From Gnetum montanum (Eukaryota > Streptophyta > Gnetopsida > Gnetales > Gnetaceae), in contig MNCI01003467.1 of assembly GCA_015680685.1 (NCBI GenBank), forward strand, positions 126,440 to 190,439: 64,000 nucleotides of DNA. The letters run 5' to 3'. The position numbers and the translations under genes are program-made. Numbering within the stretch: the first letter of the stretch is position 1; each line of letters starts with the position of its first letter. Shown piece by piece: positions 33,201 through 46,790 of this stretch. Below the pieces are notes generated by a model. The model was not told the DNA's origin. It was given only the letters and a program-made list of their open reading frames with translations, and searched no databases.

Positions 33201-36200
33201 CTAGCTATATGAAAAAGGGGACAAATTAAAATGATCCAATGACATTCTTGATTTGTCTTTCAAGTAGCAACTAAAAATTTTCCTTTCAAGTTTTGTGATT
33301 TACATGGTAATGCAATGGAAGCATATGTTATTATACAAAAATGAAAAACAATTATGCAAGGGCTATGCAAGTCCTACAGGGGCCACACAGGCCTATATAG
33401 GGCCACATTGGCCCTTAGATTCACACACTATGATGCCCCCTCATAAGCTACCTTTGTCCTCTATTACATCACTTGTTGCTTTTTGTCCACCACTACTGCC
33501 CCATCCTCATCACCTTTGCATAGCCATTACCAATCCACATCTCTCTATTGACTAAACACTATGCTATAGAAAATAAGAAAATAAAATAAAAAAAGTTTTT
33601 GTAGGACCATATCCTTCCTAAGGCTATGGTAGCTAGTGAGGGCCATGCTACCCCTTTGTGAGGTTGTAAAGCCCCATATGGGATCACACTCCTACCCATT
33701 CATCACTACAAATAGTATATCATCATCTCCATGCATGCCATAGCCTTGGATACTAACCTAGACAATATTTTTGTTGAATGATCCTTGACATCCTCCATCT
33801 AAACTAGAGAGGCTTTTTTCCATCCATCCATGGCCATATGGATGTAGCCTAGAGTTTCACCTCTATCACCATAGTTGTCGAGATGTCATGCACAATCATG
33901 ACTATGTCCAACTTCATGAGCAAGATCCTAAGGCTATTGGTGCCACAGCCAATGATGTGCTACTTTCTACCACTTAGTTGTATAGATTTGTCCTCATGCA
34001 CACCATTCCATGCTACTACTGTTAGTTGCCTACTCTCACAAGTGCACCACATCACACTTGCATGAACCATAGCACTTTCCTTCTTTGTGTCATCCTCTAG
34101 AAATCTTTTCGCCTCCTCCTACCAGTCCTTGCCAACACTATTACTCTCCTTCACATCTTGCCTCTACCATTGAACTTATATAAAACTAGAAAAAACATAA
34201 CCTTACCCCCTTCATCCATGCTAGATCCATGTTTTCTATTGTAGAGGATCCTAGGTGGTTAGCTTTTGAGCCCTGTAGACACTGGACTTCATAGTGCTAG
34301 TGGTCTTAGTTCTCCATACATGAGCATAGCTTCACTATAGCCCTTGACCACTCCCACTACCCTGCATTAAGTAAGCTAACTAATATTACTACCTTGGCAC
34401 TACCACTGATCTTGTTTGTAGGTTGTGTAGGCCATACAAGGGTTATGTAGGCTTGTATAGGCTGCATAACCTTTCACATGACCACGTTATACCTTAGGGA
34501 TGCCCACCAGGATACCTCCTTCTTAGTCTTGCCTCTACTCACACATGCACTCTTGCTCTACCACTAAAACCAAGAAGGTACCATAGCACTAGTGTGCACT
34601 TGAGAATCTCTGCCATTGTGTAGCTAAAAAACCCCTACCTACTACCACACATTATGTTATGCTCTCCTTTCCCCCATGCCCCCCCTCCCCAAGTCCATCC
34701 ACACTAAGATCATGTTATAGCATGCTTCAACAAGGGATGACTAAAAGTATCAAAAACCTTACTCCCCCCTCATCGACATTGTTCACCATGTATCTAGCAT
34801 GGATGCCATGATCCAGCACCACGTCTTAGGGTTCTTGATCATGTTGCTTCACCTTTGACACCATCATCACCAAATAAAATCATTGGCATTGCACATAATT
34901 TCTTAGACTCCATTCCTTACCCTCATCATGTTCTTGCCAATGTCCATGCATCTAAATTTGCTTCCATACTTTCCTCCATGGCCACACATTGAGCCTTGCC
35001 TATACCACATATTTCCTCCCTTTGTGGTGCACTATGGCAAGCTTGATAGTGCTAGTCTTGGATAGGTAGCACCAACATTCCCCCCCCCCCCCCCACCTCC
35101 ATCCATGCTAGGGATACACTATCCAGCATGGCTCCAACATAGATAAATCCTAAAGAACCCTCACACTCCCTCATCCAAACTAGTCAACATGGATGCCATT
35201 AGTTGAACACCACTGTCCTGAATAGGCTAGCCTGGGCCATGCAAGCCAATGAACTGGGTCATTGTGCTACAACTTGTAGCATAGTCATGGGCCATGGAAT
35301 CACTAATGTAGGCCATCATGGTTGTGGCCACTACTCTCTGTGCCACCTTGGCCCTTTGAACCATCCTTCTATGACATTGCTAGTGCTACCTTTCATCACA
35401 TAAGATTCTTGCACCTCTACAAATCTACCATCTTTCTATCACTACTATAACGTGTGGCTCACTATGGAGAACTGCACAAGCCCAAAAATGAGTTGCATTG
35501 GACCTATAGAGGACTACGCTCTAGTCCTAAAATGGACCACACAACTTGAACATATGGCCATGCTACAAAAACCCTCCATCATGCTATGGTCCTATAGCCA
35601 ACCTCTCCCTCTATGTCCTATATTTCCTTGTCAACTGTCATCTTCTTGGAGATGGTGCCTATGCTGAGTTTTAATAATCCACTCAACACTACCATGCTAG
35701 AGTGTTGTGGACTCTAGCTGCACACCATCAACACCAATGCTTCTTATGTGGTGAATAATTGGTGGGATCCATTTGGGTTCTTGGTTGACAAGCTTGAGAT
35801 GGTGATGGAGCATTGTGTAGATGTGCTATGCACACTAATGACATTAGAACTATTAACATGCTTAGTGCATGCTACCACACTAATTCTGTGTGGGCCTAGA
35901 CTATAGTGGCAAATCCCACCATTTCCATTGATCTATTATAGTTCTTGTTACTTACTTACTTTGTTTTATTATTTTAGTGGTAAAAGTATTACCTTGGTAT
36001 TGGAAATTTTGAAACTGCTACTATTACAGCTTACCATGCTAGAACAAAGAGTGGTTAATATGGTAGTATGGTTGTTTGCTTGCAAGTCTTCTCTCTTATA
36101 ATTATAATGGAATAACTACCTATGTTGTTATAAAGTTACAATTGACCATGGTGGTCATGAAACCATGGCTTGGTTTGGCCAGAGCAACATTTGTGTTTGT

Positions 36201-38289
36201 GAAAATAAAAATTAAAAAAATAGATAATAAAAGAAAAAAATCTATTAAATAAATATTAAATTCAATACTAATTTACTTTGTTCTACCTAGGTCAACATAT
36301 TTTACTCTATCTTGAACTTTATTTTACTATGATGTGACCCTCTTTTACTTTACCAAATTATACCTCATCTTTACCATGTTACAACTAAATTTCACCTTGT
36401 CTCATCTTATGTTTACCTTATAATGGCCTTTCTAGTGAAATAGGCCCTAACCATGGCTTTCTAAGGCCTAACAATGACAAAAATCTAACCTATTTTGGCA
36501 TGTACTTACTTTTTTTTATAATATATATTCTAGTTTGCTTGATTTAGCCTAGTTTCATGACCTACCTTGACCTTGTTATCGCAATTGTTGATCCCATTTA
36601 GTTTCTACATCACTTTGTTTTCATCACATATGTCTTTATTCTTTATTATGGCCTCTATTAATCTTTATTTAGCCTCCTATTGGTTTCCAATGATGGGGTA
36701 TAACCATATTTGACCATCATTTGAAACCATTTAGCAATGGTTCACTAAGGCCTTAAACTAGCAATTCCATCATCCACTAAGGTCTAAAACTAGCAAAATT
36801 GTAATCATGTTCAACCATGTTTGACCTTTCATTACCTTGTATTGCCTTATAGCCTTTTTTGACATTACTTGGATACTTGTATGGCCTTTGTTTCAACATT
36901 TTGTCTCATTTATGCATTATTACCATAGTATTTTGCATTATTGTTAGCATTATTTTATTAGTTTTAACATTTTTTATCATTTTGTTACATAAGTATAACT
37001 TGATGTGCTTATGTTGTCATGCAAGATGAAGCTAGGAGAATAAGGAAGTAAACTTGAATACTCTTAAAGCTTAAATAGACCCCTCTTGTGATGTTAACCA
37101 AGTTGATGTTATGTACCCCAAGCCTTAAGCCTAAAACCATTCCACTATACAACCATAACATCCTAAATAGCCCAATGACCATTGACCTTAAAGCCAGAAA
37201 CATGATGGAGGGTCACCTAATCAAAGTCCCCATCTAAGACCATGATGGTGAGGAGAAAACACATGAAACCAAGTCCCTCACTAGAACTTAAGCCTGCTCA
37301 TGACCTCATCACATCCTTACTATGCAACATTAAAGCCATCACATAGCCTTGACTATGTCTAACACTAACATGTTTTCTTATAGTGTTACTTATCATTGTT
37401 GATAGGTTAAAACAAATGACTAATGTTGATAACTTTGATGCTCTACAACAAGTGATCCTACATGCTCACACTCTCTCTCCTTGTTTGGCATAATGAATGA
37501 GCTACAAAACTTTGTGAATCTTATGCACATCATACAAATTTCCCTATGCTATAATGATGTTGATCTCTTGTGGCCTAGTTTGCTAGTTATCTCATGTAGC
37601 CCTATACATCATATTGTAACAACATGCTTTCTTTGGTTGGTTTTATTGTCCTCTTGTAGTTGCACTTACAAGATGAAGCCTAGATTTATTGCAAAGATGC
37701 AACTCATCATAGTAGCAAATCATCATGTGACTTCAATGTGCAAGATTTGGTGAGCTTGTGCTACTATGTTGAGAGTGCTTATGTCATTTCCATTCCATTA
37801 CCTCTCCTTGAACCCAATCCCATAAACTAATTATAGCCTTCCTTACCCTTGAGTAACAATGATGACTAGTGTCTAACATTTAGGCATTGTGGCCATGTGA
37901 CATCTCCTTTGTCATGCTCCACCATTCAGTTAGCCAAATGTAACACATCTCATTCAGCAAGAAAATGAAATCAAACTAGCCTTGGCAAAGTAATCCAATG
38001 AAGGCTTCATCCAGGAAAAAAAGGCAATGGGGAAGCAAATTGTCAAGAATCTGGAATGGCCTATGAGGACCAAAAGTCCAAATCAATAGTTTCAACAAAA
38101 TTTGAACCTCCACCAAAGTGAACCCCTTGTTGTTCCAAGCACATTTTGTACACATTTCTTAACCATTCTTTATTTCTTTTAAAATAAAGTTTATAGTTTT
38201 ATTTATGTGCAAGTTTATTCATTTATTTCATTTCAACATAATTTCTCTCCCAAATATGTATTTTGCATTTTATATTTGTCACCCCTGTT
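33201..38289. other. Unassigned 5.1-kb region
   Basis: The left part (33300-35900) is C-rich on the plus strand with CCATGCTA-, GGCCATACAAGG- and GTGTAGGC-like recurring words and a C15 run at about 35080. The right part is AT-rich. Short open frames (for example 35452-35667, 37481-37753) show no known motif. Two TTAAACTAG/TAAAACTAG units at 36745-36800 suggest worn Tat sequence. 37950-38060 could be a short Lys/Glu-rich coding remnant, source unknown. Confidence 0.4.
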
Positions 38290-40599
38290 TTTACATTTTC
38301 TAAGTCCCTAGGTGATCTACCAAACTATCCAAGGTACCTTAGATCCTAGTTTTCAAAGGCCCTTGGGATCCAAGTTAAAGTTGTTTCACTAGAATTTTGA
38401 ATTTTCTAGCAATTGAATTTTTTAGTCGCAACAATTAACACAAGTATAAAAATGAATATGTTGAAAAGTAAAATAAATTACATATTCATAAATTCAAGAA
38501 GATGATTATAATGTCATCTATTTTACCTCAATCAAACTTCTAGAGGTAAAGTTATTCTTATTTTACTTTTATGAGATAAATAAAAGAAAATGATATTGAA
38601 ATAATAATATATAATAAAATAATATATTTTCTCCAAATGTATAGCACATTTTTAAATTAAAAATAATCTTTGAGACATTCAAATAAGATGATATTGATCA
38701 AAATTTAATAAATATTCTACTTTATTATTTAGTCATAAAAATAAATACATGGCTTGCATTTTGAAAATTTATATAAGTTTTCTATTTTTACAAAAATACA
38801 AAACATAAAATAATTATTTTTCCAGTTTATAGGATCCATCATATACAAAACTAAGCCACATATAACCCTATGTTTCTCTTCTAGTATTTTCTTGACTACT
38901 CTAAGATCTCTACAATAAAACGTAGGAGTTAGAAACTCCCAAATGAGAAAGACTATTTTATTTTCCTATTTGTGAAGTATATATGGTTTACGCCAAAATT
39001 CTTAGAATATAGCTCATACAAATTTTTTCAATTACATATTAAATAATATTCCAATTTCCAAAATTTCCAAAAAAATTTAACAAATTCAAATACTATATAT
39101 TTAATTCTGGAATCTTCAAAGGACAATTCTAGATTAGCATCACTACCTAAAATGTACTTACAGGTCTTGGAATGATCTTCTTTCTAACTTTGGACTATCC
39201 TAGTGACCTAAGTGAGTTCTTAATAACATTCTCAATGAGCATGGCACATACCTTAGATGGACAAGTCTTACATCATTAGACTTAATTGCTCACTACATGG
39301 TCTTGGCTAGTTTCTAATCTACACATAAATTTATGAATCAAAATTCAAGATAAGAAATTAATCCCAAATTTTGTTTATGTAGGGTGGAATCCATGAATAG
39401 ACATTTCACCACTGCATATAAACAAGGGGCATCTCAAAGATGTGTGGTTTCTAGTAACTTAGCAAACTTGATAAAAATATATATTATTATATCTTATTTC
39501 CTTTAATATTCCTAATTCTAAAGGTTTTCAAAATAGGAAAAAATTCCACCAAAATCATTAATTTCTACAAAATTAATACAAAATCCTATACCATAGCAAA
39601 GCCTGATTCAAAATAATCTTAAAATATCCAAGTAAGTTGGGAAAAGTTCCCACATACTCTAGAAATTTATCCAAAAAAACTAAAAAGGCTTTGGATAAAA
39701 TTAAAATACAAATTCTCAAATTGATCAAGCCTAAAATAACTAAAATTCAATTAATTATCAACATAATAATTAAAATAATAAAAGAATAATGAAGAACTAT
39801 ATGTTAGAGAGAGAATACAAAATCCACAACAAAGTATGACAAGCACATAAAAAGGAAAATAAAATAAACCTTTTTACAAAGTTGTTAAGGCCTTTTAAAT
39901 CTTCTTATTAACTTTCCTTCCCATCCAATACATCTATAATATACTTTCACTTTAACTTAAACTGATGCATTAGAAACCTTCATTGATTGAAAATGGAACA
40001 TAATAATAGAACAAGGATCTATTTATAAGTAGAAGGATCACATGTAGCATGAGATATGGTCTAGATATGCATATACAAAAGGCAAAAATTCAAAGTAAAA
40101 TAAGGTAGAAATTTATATAAAAGCTTTAACATGAAAGAAAAAAGTCTTGAAATGCCTTTTATTTTAATAGAAAAATGGTATATACAATAAGGAACATAGT
40201 GGATGATACAATGATAGTAAAGGAAAATTGACTAATTAATGTATGTTTTATATATAAGCTCTATACATATACCTTCAAATTTTATTTTTACCCATATTAC
40301 ATGCATGAGGCTTTTTTATATCAAGTTAACCTTTATATTATTTTTTAAAGTATTTTTAAATGTCTATTTCCTATTTTTCCTTCCAACTAATACCACTAAG
40401 GTTCAAATAATCATAATAGACATACTAGAACTCTAAATCAAATTATGTTTAAACCTAAAAGATCTATATCAAACATACTATGTCTATATATTGAAATCAT
40501 ATCCAAACACCAGTTAATATAACTCTATAGTTAAAATTTCAAAACTCATGTTTGATTTGTAGCAAACTAAAAATTCAATATCTCAAGTATCATAGCTTT
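38290..40599. repeat. AT-rich diverged repeat, copy A
   Basis: Several blocks recur in the same orientation at 52860-55350: 38870-39160 with 53165-53460, 39880-40060 with 54110-54260, 40440-40599 with 52860-53010, and 38290-38400 with 55215-55350. No open frame of note. It could be a large tandem repeat or pieces of AT-rich LTRs. It is cut at 40599 by E5. Confidence 0.6.
40595..40599. repeat. Probable target-site duplication of E5, left (GCTTT)
   Basis: Pairs with ACTTT at 52718-52722, four of five bases equal. One transition after insertion would explain the mismatch. Confidence 0.55.
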
Positions 40600-41533
40600 T
40601 GATGAGTCATCATTGGTTGGTTGTGTTGATGAGGCCTTGTTGATGTAGTTGACTATGTTGATGAGCCCTTGTCCACAAGGCCCTGTCAATGCATTTCAAC
40701 CTGCATCAACCATGCCTCATTGATGCAATGTCTGCCTGTCAGCTATATATACAAACGTACCAACCACATTTATGGGGGAGTTAAGATTTTAATTGTAGCA
40801 GAGCTCTTGCATTTTTTCTATTGAAAAGTTAGAATGTTTTTCCCTGAGTGCCTGTAGTAGGAGTCATTGAGTGTATGGATCTTTATTTGAGCATTGTTGT
40901 ACCTAAGCACAACAGTGTGTGAAACATTAAAGACAAGCTTTCTAATAAACCTTGCAACACTTTGGATAGAGTAGCTCTTTTATTTATGCATTCAATATTT
41001 TTAATTATTTGTTAATTATTCTTAATTATTTTGAAATTATTTTCTAGCAAATGAGTTAATGAGATTATTAAGCTAGATAGATTAAATACATAAGTATGAC
41101 CACTTTGAGTGTAACACATATTCACTTAGTAATCCCTACAACGTTATTACTTGGTATGCCTAGTAGTGTAGCTTTTGGTCACCTAGCAATGGATATATGG
41201 GTTCAAGACATGTATGAAAAGTGAGAATGGATACTTATGTTAGGATTAGTTAATTAGAAATTTAGATTAATTAATTAAACTCCTTTTTATCTACATTTCA
41301 AGCACCTGCAATATAAAATAAAAAATGATAAAAATCAGATGCCTCAGTTACACTTAACCATACCAACATGCAGCACAAGTGTAATTAGGAGGACAAAAAT
41401 TGACCTTAAGGCTAGATTCACTTCCTAAAGGCTAGTGTACTAGAAATAATAAAGTTTGCAGAATTCGACTGAGTAGTATGTGAATGCTTTGTGATTTGTA
41501 TGGCTAGGAGTAGGGGTACCTCACTGCTCATAA
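40600..41533 (+). repeat. E5 5' LTR
   Basis: 934 bp. Starts TGATGAGTCATCATTGG, ends CTCATAA where the 3' copy has CTCATCA. TATA-like CTATATATACAAACG at 40743, AATAAACCTTGCAACAC polyadenylation context near 40950. Homologous along its length to 51772-52717 and to the solo LTR at 55427. Confidence 0.9.
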
Positions 41534-41534
41534 T

Positions 41535-41552
41535 TGGCACCATTACCAGGGA
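41535..41552 (+). other. E5 primer-binding site (tRNA-Asp type)
   Basis: TGGCACCATTACCAGGGA. The common plant site for this lineage, TGGCGCCGTTGCCGGGGA, differs at four G-to-A positions, as expected from methylated-cytosine decay on the other strand. Confidence 0.8.
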
Positions 41553-41689
41553 CATTGTTTGTGGAACATACGCTATTTATGTCTAAGTGAATATCACTAA
41601 TATCATTGTATGAACCTAAGGTCCATATCATTCCCACTATACATAAAAAATATAAAAGCACACTAACAATTTCATTTTATTTTACAACA

Positions 41690-43980
41690 TGTCTTCTTCT
41701 TCTCATACACATGATGATACTAAACCACCAATCCCATAGGAATGCAAGGTGGCATACACTCATCTAGATAAGTTTGTATAAAATTTCACCTTCATCCTAC
41801 ATCAGAATGAATAGATGTGATGGCATGATATGGAGGGTAATGTTATTTTGCTCCCTGATAGGTCTGTGCCTGGAATGCTAATTAAAACCCTTAATAAGTT
41901 GGACATAGTGGATCTTCATGAAGAGCACGTTGTGGATGGATATGACACTCGGAATTATCATCCCACTAAAACACAATGTAAGCGAGACAAATGTCAAGAG
42001 AGACTCCATGAAGCAACAAAGGGGAAGCATTACACCAGCCCCTTGTTCCTAGTAGATCAAGAGGACAATGAGAACTCTCTCTTGGAAGGTTCTTAACATG
42101 AAGATTCTTCACCCCCTGCTAACAATGGTGAGGATGTGAACTTGGCCCTGTGATCAACTATTCATAAATCAAGTTCATGGAAGAGTGATAGCCAAGGTAG
42201 GAACTTGGGTGAACATTGCAGTAACAAGGGATCTAATTAGGGAGATCATAAAAATTGTAAGAATAGTGGTAGACACTATAGTAATGGTGGTAGTCCACCT
42301 TCCTCTTCATCCTCTTCATCTAATTTGAAACATGCCTCTTCATCTGATGGTTCTCATAGAACCTACTATTGAAACAACCATGATGAAGGTGATTGATGAA
42401 ATAATAACGATCATGGATGCCAAAAAAACTAAAGGGGTGGCCGAAATCATCATCAATGTCATCAACGTAGTGATGATGATGAACCTTTACTAGTGACTTA
42501 AAGTATTCTTAACATTGTAGAGGCAATAAGAATTCCAACTAAGCATATAAAGGATAGTCAGAACAAGTGCCTAGATATGAACAATATCCCAAGATTTGAG
42601 GGGGGATATAACTCTGATTTGCAGACACATTTGCAACCTTTTTAAGTTGTTTGTGCCTTAAAAAACATTGAGAATGAGTGGCTAAAACTGAAGCTTTTCC
42701 AAGGAAACTCATTAAGGAAGTTGAAAGTTGGTACCAGTCCTTAGAGCTGGAATCTATCCAAAGATGGAGTACCCTGTTAGAAATATTCAATGATAAATAT
42801 CAAATGTACTCTAGAGTGTCTAACCTAAGAAGGCAAATGCAAGGTTGGAAGTAAGGAGCACATGAACCCTTGGATGTCGCCATGGGCTAATACTATTCAC
42901 TCTTACATAAATGCCCTGGCCATGGTTACTCTTAGAGGGAACAACTTCACCACATCATAGATGGGCTTAGGGTAGAAATAAGAAGAACCCTTGGAGTGTA
43001 TGCCTAAGGGAGGTTGTTTTAAATGAGATCTCATCAAGTCCAAAGGCTAATTGAGTAGGTTGCAAAAGAAGAAGGTGAGCTATGAAAAAGGGAGAGTGCT
43101 AAAAAGTATAATAGGGACCCATCCATCAAAAACTTAGAGGTTTGATTTTGTGACAAGGAGGACTCACCACTTGATAAAGTGATGAGCAGAAGGCCTTTCC
43201 TATTCTAAAAATCTATTTCTAACATTTCAGCCAAGGTTGACAAATTATGGGAATCTTTGGATAAAAAGTTCCAAACCACTTTGAAGATTGCTGAAGAATC
43301 CAAAGAGCAAAGTAGTAATCATAATCATAGACAACAAAAAGAAGCTAAACATGCCTACCAAAGAGGTAAGGGCAAATTTTTTGTAGTAGAGAAAGTTGTG
43401 GAGTTTGATTCTAGTGATGAAATTGAATGTGATAGCTATCAATATGAACATCTAAAGGGATGTTTCCCTATGGTGTCACACTTACAAGAATCTAGAGTGT
43501 ATGCATTGAACCCCTACCTAGCATGTAGGTAAGCTCCAAGATGATTGCCTTACACTCAAGGTAGTTCAAGAAAATTCCACAAGCAACAACAAGCTTACTA
43601 CCCAAGTGAAACTCCTCCACAACCTTATCAATAATACCAATAGTGGTACCAACCACAATTATCGAGAATGCTACCACCAAGGAAGCAATACCCTAATACG
43701 CAACCAGATCCATATGGGTACTATGTTCAACAACCCATCTTCCCTAGAAGTTTGGCAAGTCATACATCATTCCAGCAGCACTATTACCCATCAAAGTACC
43801 ACTAGTCACATTCACCATCTACTTAATGGAAAAACCCATATCTATATCCTTATCATCCTCTACATTCCTTTGCATCTACACCTCGACCTGGAACTTAGTT
43901 ACCTCTTGCTCAATCCATGCAGGGTGAAATTCCTTCATAGTTGTAGCAAAAAAATGCTACAAGGGCTATAACTCATAACT
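41690..43980 (+). pseudogene. E5 gag
   Basis: Probably begins MSSSSHTHDD at 41690. An N-terminal part (41830-42096, LPDRSVPGMLIKTLNKLDIVD) is followed by a Ser/His/Asn-rich stretch (42180-42420) and a capsid-like core at 42580-43130 (NIPRFEGGYNSDLQTHL, then the WLKLKLFQG and EHMNPW segments in shifting frames). A C-terminal charged and Asn/Gln/Pro-rich tail runs to about 43980. Many stops and frame changes. No zinc knuckle seen. Confidence 0.65.
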
Positions 43981-44219
43981 AGTTTTTCAACCAAGTGGTC
44001 TAGATAATCGATCAAGGAAAAATGACCCTTATTTTCACCCAATAGTCCTCTCCGGCCCTCACAACCTACTCTAGCTAATAACCCTACATCTCTAGTACCC
44101 TCATCCTCTACATCAAATACCTTCAACCTCCCTTCAAACCAAGTGCTGCCTAGGATTTTCACTATAATGCTAACTCATGTTTTTTTTTTACTGGATTAAG
44201 GCTAGCAACCTTTCTACAA

Positions 44220-44747
44220 AAATATTTTATCTAGGAAGTCCACTCATATTTTTATAGATTGTTAGACAAGAGCCATCAAGGCTCTTCTTGACTCTAGTTC
44301 TGGAGTTAACCTCATCTCCCATGATATGTACAATGCCTGAAACCTACCACCTCTTAAAAAGAGTAACATCCATTTAGAATTAGTAGATTAATTAATTACA
44401 CTTCCTTTGGGATTAGTAGAGGACATTGTGTCCATAGTTTGTGGGTGGTCCTATCCTACTAATTGTTTGGTAAAATCTAGATGGACAATTGCAAACGTGA
44501 CTTCCCCATCATCATGGGAAGGGCTTGGTTAAGCATGATTGATGCATGAATGGGTAAAAGGGATCTATCTCTTGAGATATTTAAGGATAATGAGTTAGAA
44601 AAATTAAGAAGAAGCATATTCCATGCATTGCGTACAATGACAATGGGTGTAATTGTGTTCAAAAGATTTGGTCAATCAAAAGCACTTACATTAAGGCATG
44701 CAATCAGTGTACGCAAGAAGTTAATATTCAATGATGTTTGTATGTAG
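44220..44747 (+). pseudogene. E5 protease
   Basis: Retroviral-type aspartic protease remnant. FIDCQTRAIKALLDSSSGVNLIS at 44250-44315 (D-S-S where D-S-G or D-T-G is usual), hydrophobic HLELVD and LPLGLVEDI stretches, then a GRAW-S region at 44520 and an open tail 44550-44747 rich in charged residues. Several stops; the frame then breaks into the deleted reverse transcriptase. Confidence 0.7.
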
Positions 44748-44854
44748 TAGCCACAAAATAGGAGGGCACCCAGTGGCTGATAGCTGATTCAAATAGTAGC
44801 ACAATATGCATGGAGCCAATTGAGAGTTTAACTTATGCTAGGGGATTGAATTTT

Positions 44855-45540
44855 GCAAAAAGGGATTGAGGTAGACCCATAAAAGATAAGGGTCATCCAA
44901 GTAATAACATGCCAACCAAAAACTATCAAAGATGTTTAGTCATTCCTTGGAAACACTGGTTACTACTAGTACTTTATTGAGAATTTCTCTAGGATTGCAA
45001 AGCTATTGGTAGATCTTACAAAGAAATATGCACCTTTCATTTGGACCAAGGAATGTGAAAATGCATTCCAACAATTACAATTCAAACTCATAGAAACACC
45101 AATCCTACAAGCACTAGATTGGTTCAAACCATTCCATATCATTACAAATGCATCTAACTATGCTTTGGAAGTTGTGCTCATGCAAATGGATGATAAGAAA
45201 CATCCATATTATATCCATTGTGTGAGTCAAAGTATTGTGGAGGCATGGTTAAATTACACCACCATGGAAAAATAATTAATGGCAGCGATGTATGCACGAG
45301 AAAAGTTTAGACATGATGTGTTAGGTTACAAAGTATTTATGCATATAGACCACAATGCAATTCACTTCCTTATGAATAAGTTGAAGATGAGCCGTCATGT
45401 TATACGGTGGCTTGTGATCTTGTAGGAATTTGATATTACTATGGTAGATCAAAAAGGGACTAATAATGTGGTTGCTAACCATCTTTCTCACTTAATATGG
45501 GATAAAAAAGCGGAGGAGAGCTTGCTCTTTGATCAATTTC
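44855..45540 (+). pseudogene. E5 reverse transcriptase tail and RNase H
   Basis: Only the end of reverse transcriptase remains (ILQKGIEVDP, RVIQVI, SFLGNTGYY-YFIENFSRIAK). RNase H is near complete at 45050-45500: PFHIITNASNYALEVVLMQ, NYTTMEK, FRHDVLGYKVFMHIDHNAI, RWLVIL-EFDI, KGTNNVVANHLSHL. Catalytic residues look worn: the first Asp reads Asn in TNASNY, and ADHLS reads ANHLS. The polymerase domain proper, some 600-700 bp, is absent before 44855. Confidence 0.88.
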
Positions 45541-46790
45541 CAAATGAACTTCTATTTACTAGAGTAATAAATGAATAAACACCTAAAAAAGTAGTATGGT
45601 ATAATGGCATCCTCACATATTTTCTCAATCAAGAAATGCCACAAGACTTGAATTTTAGAAAAAAGCAATAATTTCTTCATAAGGTCAAATACTTCATGAA
45701 AATTAATGTACACCTTTACAAGATGTGTACCAATGGCCTGATCCATTAGTGTGTCCCTGACAACGATCAACTATGTGTTCTCCAAGATGCTCATGAAGGG
45801 CCTTGCAGAGGCCACTATGCAAGGAAACGCATGATCATAAGAATCTTAATGGCATGATACTATTCACCCATAATCTTTAGGAATGCCCACTAGTTTATCA
45901 AGTCTTGTGAACATTGTCAATGTGATGAGGGGATGACCGCTCATATGGAAGGTCCTCAATAGTGGATTCAACCACTATAACCTTTTAACATATGGGGCAT
46001 TAACTTCATGGGTTCCATCACACCCATGTCTAATAGGAAAGTATATATTATAGTAGCAATTGACTATTACACAAAATGGGCTAAAGCGGTAGCCGTTATA
46101 GATTGCACATCATCCACTACCACCAGATTTATACAACAACATATCATCAATAGGTTTAGGGTGTTGCATTCACTAATTTCTGATAATGGGACTCATTTCA
46201 TAGATGCCACATTTACAAAATTAATGCAATTCTTGGGGGTAGAACATAAATTAACAACACCTTACCACTCCCAAGCCAATGGTCAAGCAGAGGTAACCAA
46301 CTGGGAGATTACAAAATATTAACATAAACCATTAGCAAATATAGGAAGAATTAGAGTACAAAACTTAATGATGCTCTCTAGGCTTATCGATCAACTTGGA
46401 AACTTCCTATTGGATATTCTCCCTAATCTAAGCTCCATACACTCTCAATAGCTTGTGAACTAAGCCTTGACCTAAGTTTACCACAAAAGGAAAGATTGAT
46501 CAATCTAAACATGCTATATCAAAATTGATTAATGGCCCTATCTTTAAATGAGGTGAATATGGCATTCAGTAAGCAATGCCACAATCTTAAAATTAAGAAA
46601 GTAAGGTCCTCTATTAGAACCCAACACATGTACCTCAAAAGGAAAAATTTCAATCATTGTTGGAGGGACCTTATATAATCAATCAAACCTTTCCCTCTAG
46701 AGCCATGATAATTTACAAACCTAACAACCCAAATAAAAAGTAGTGGGTTAATATCCAATAAATTAAACCTTTCTCAGAACCAAGACTCGC
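45541..46790 (+). pseudogene. E5 integrase
   Basis: Zinc-finger region at 45750-45930 (LQDAHEGPCRGHYARKRM, KSCEHCQC). Catalytic core at 45990-46320: WGINFMGSI, VAIDYYTKWAKAVAV, LISDNGTHF, YHSQANGQAEV. The first catalytic Asp is replaced by Asn (AAC at 46002-46004), while the second Asp and the Glu are kept. The C-terminal part at 46350-46790 includes LNDALWAYRSTWKLPIGYSP and then a heavily broken tail. No chromodomain. Confidence 0.9.

Noticed and set aside
33300-35900. Host gene exons in the C-rich stretch
   Set aside because: Short open frames lack splice-consistent joins, motifs or codon bias; nothing supports a gene.
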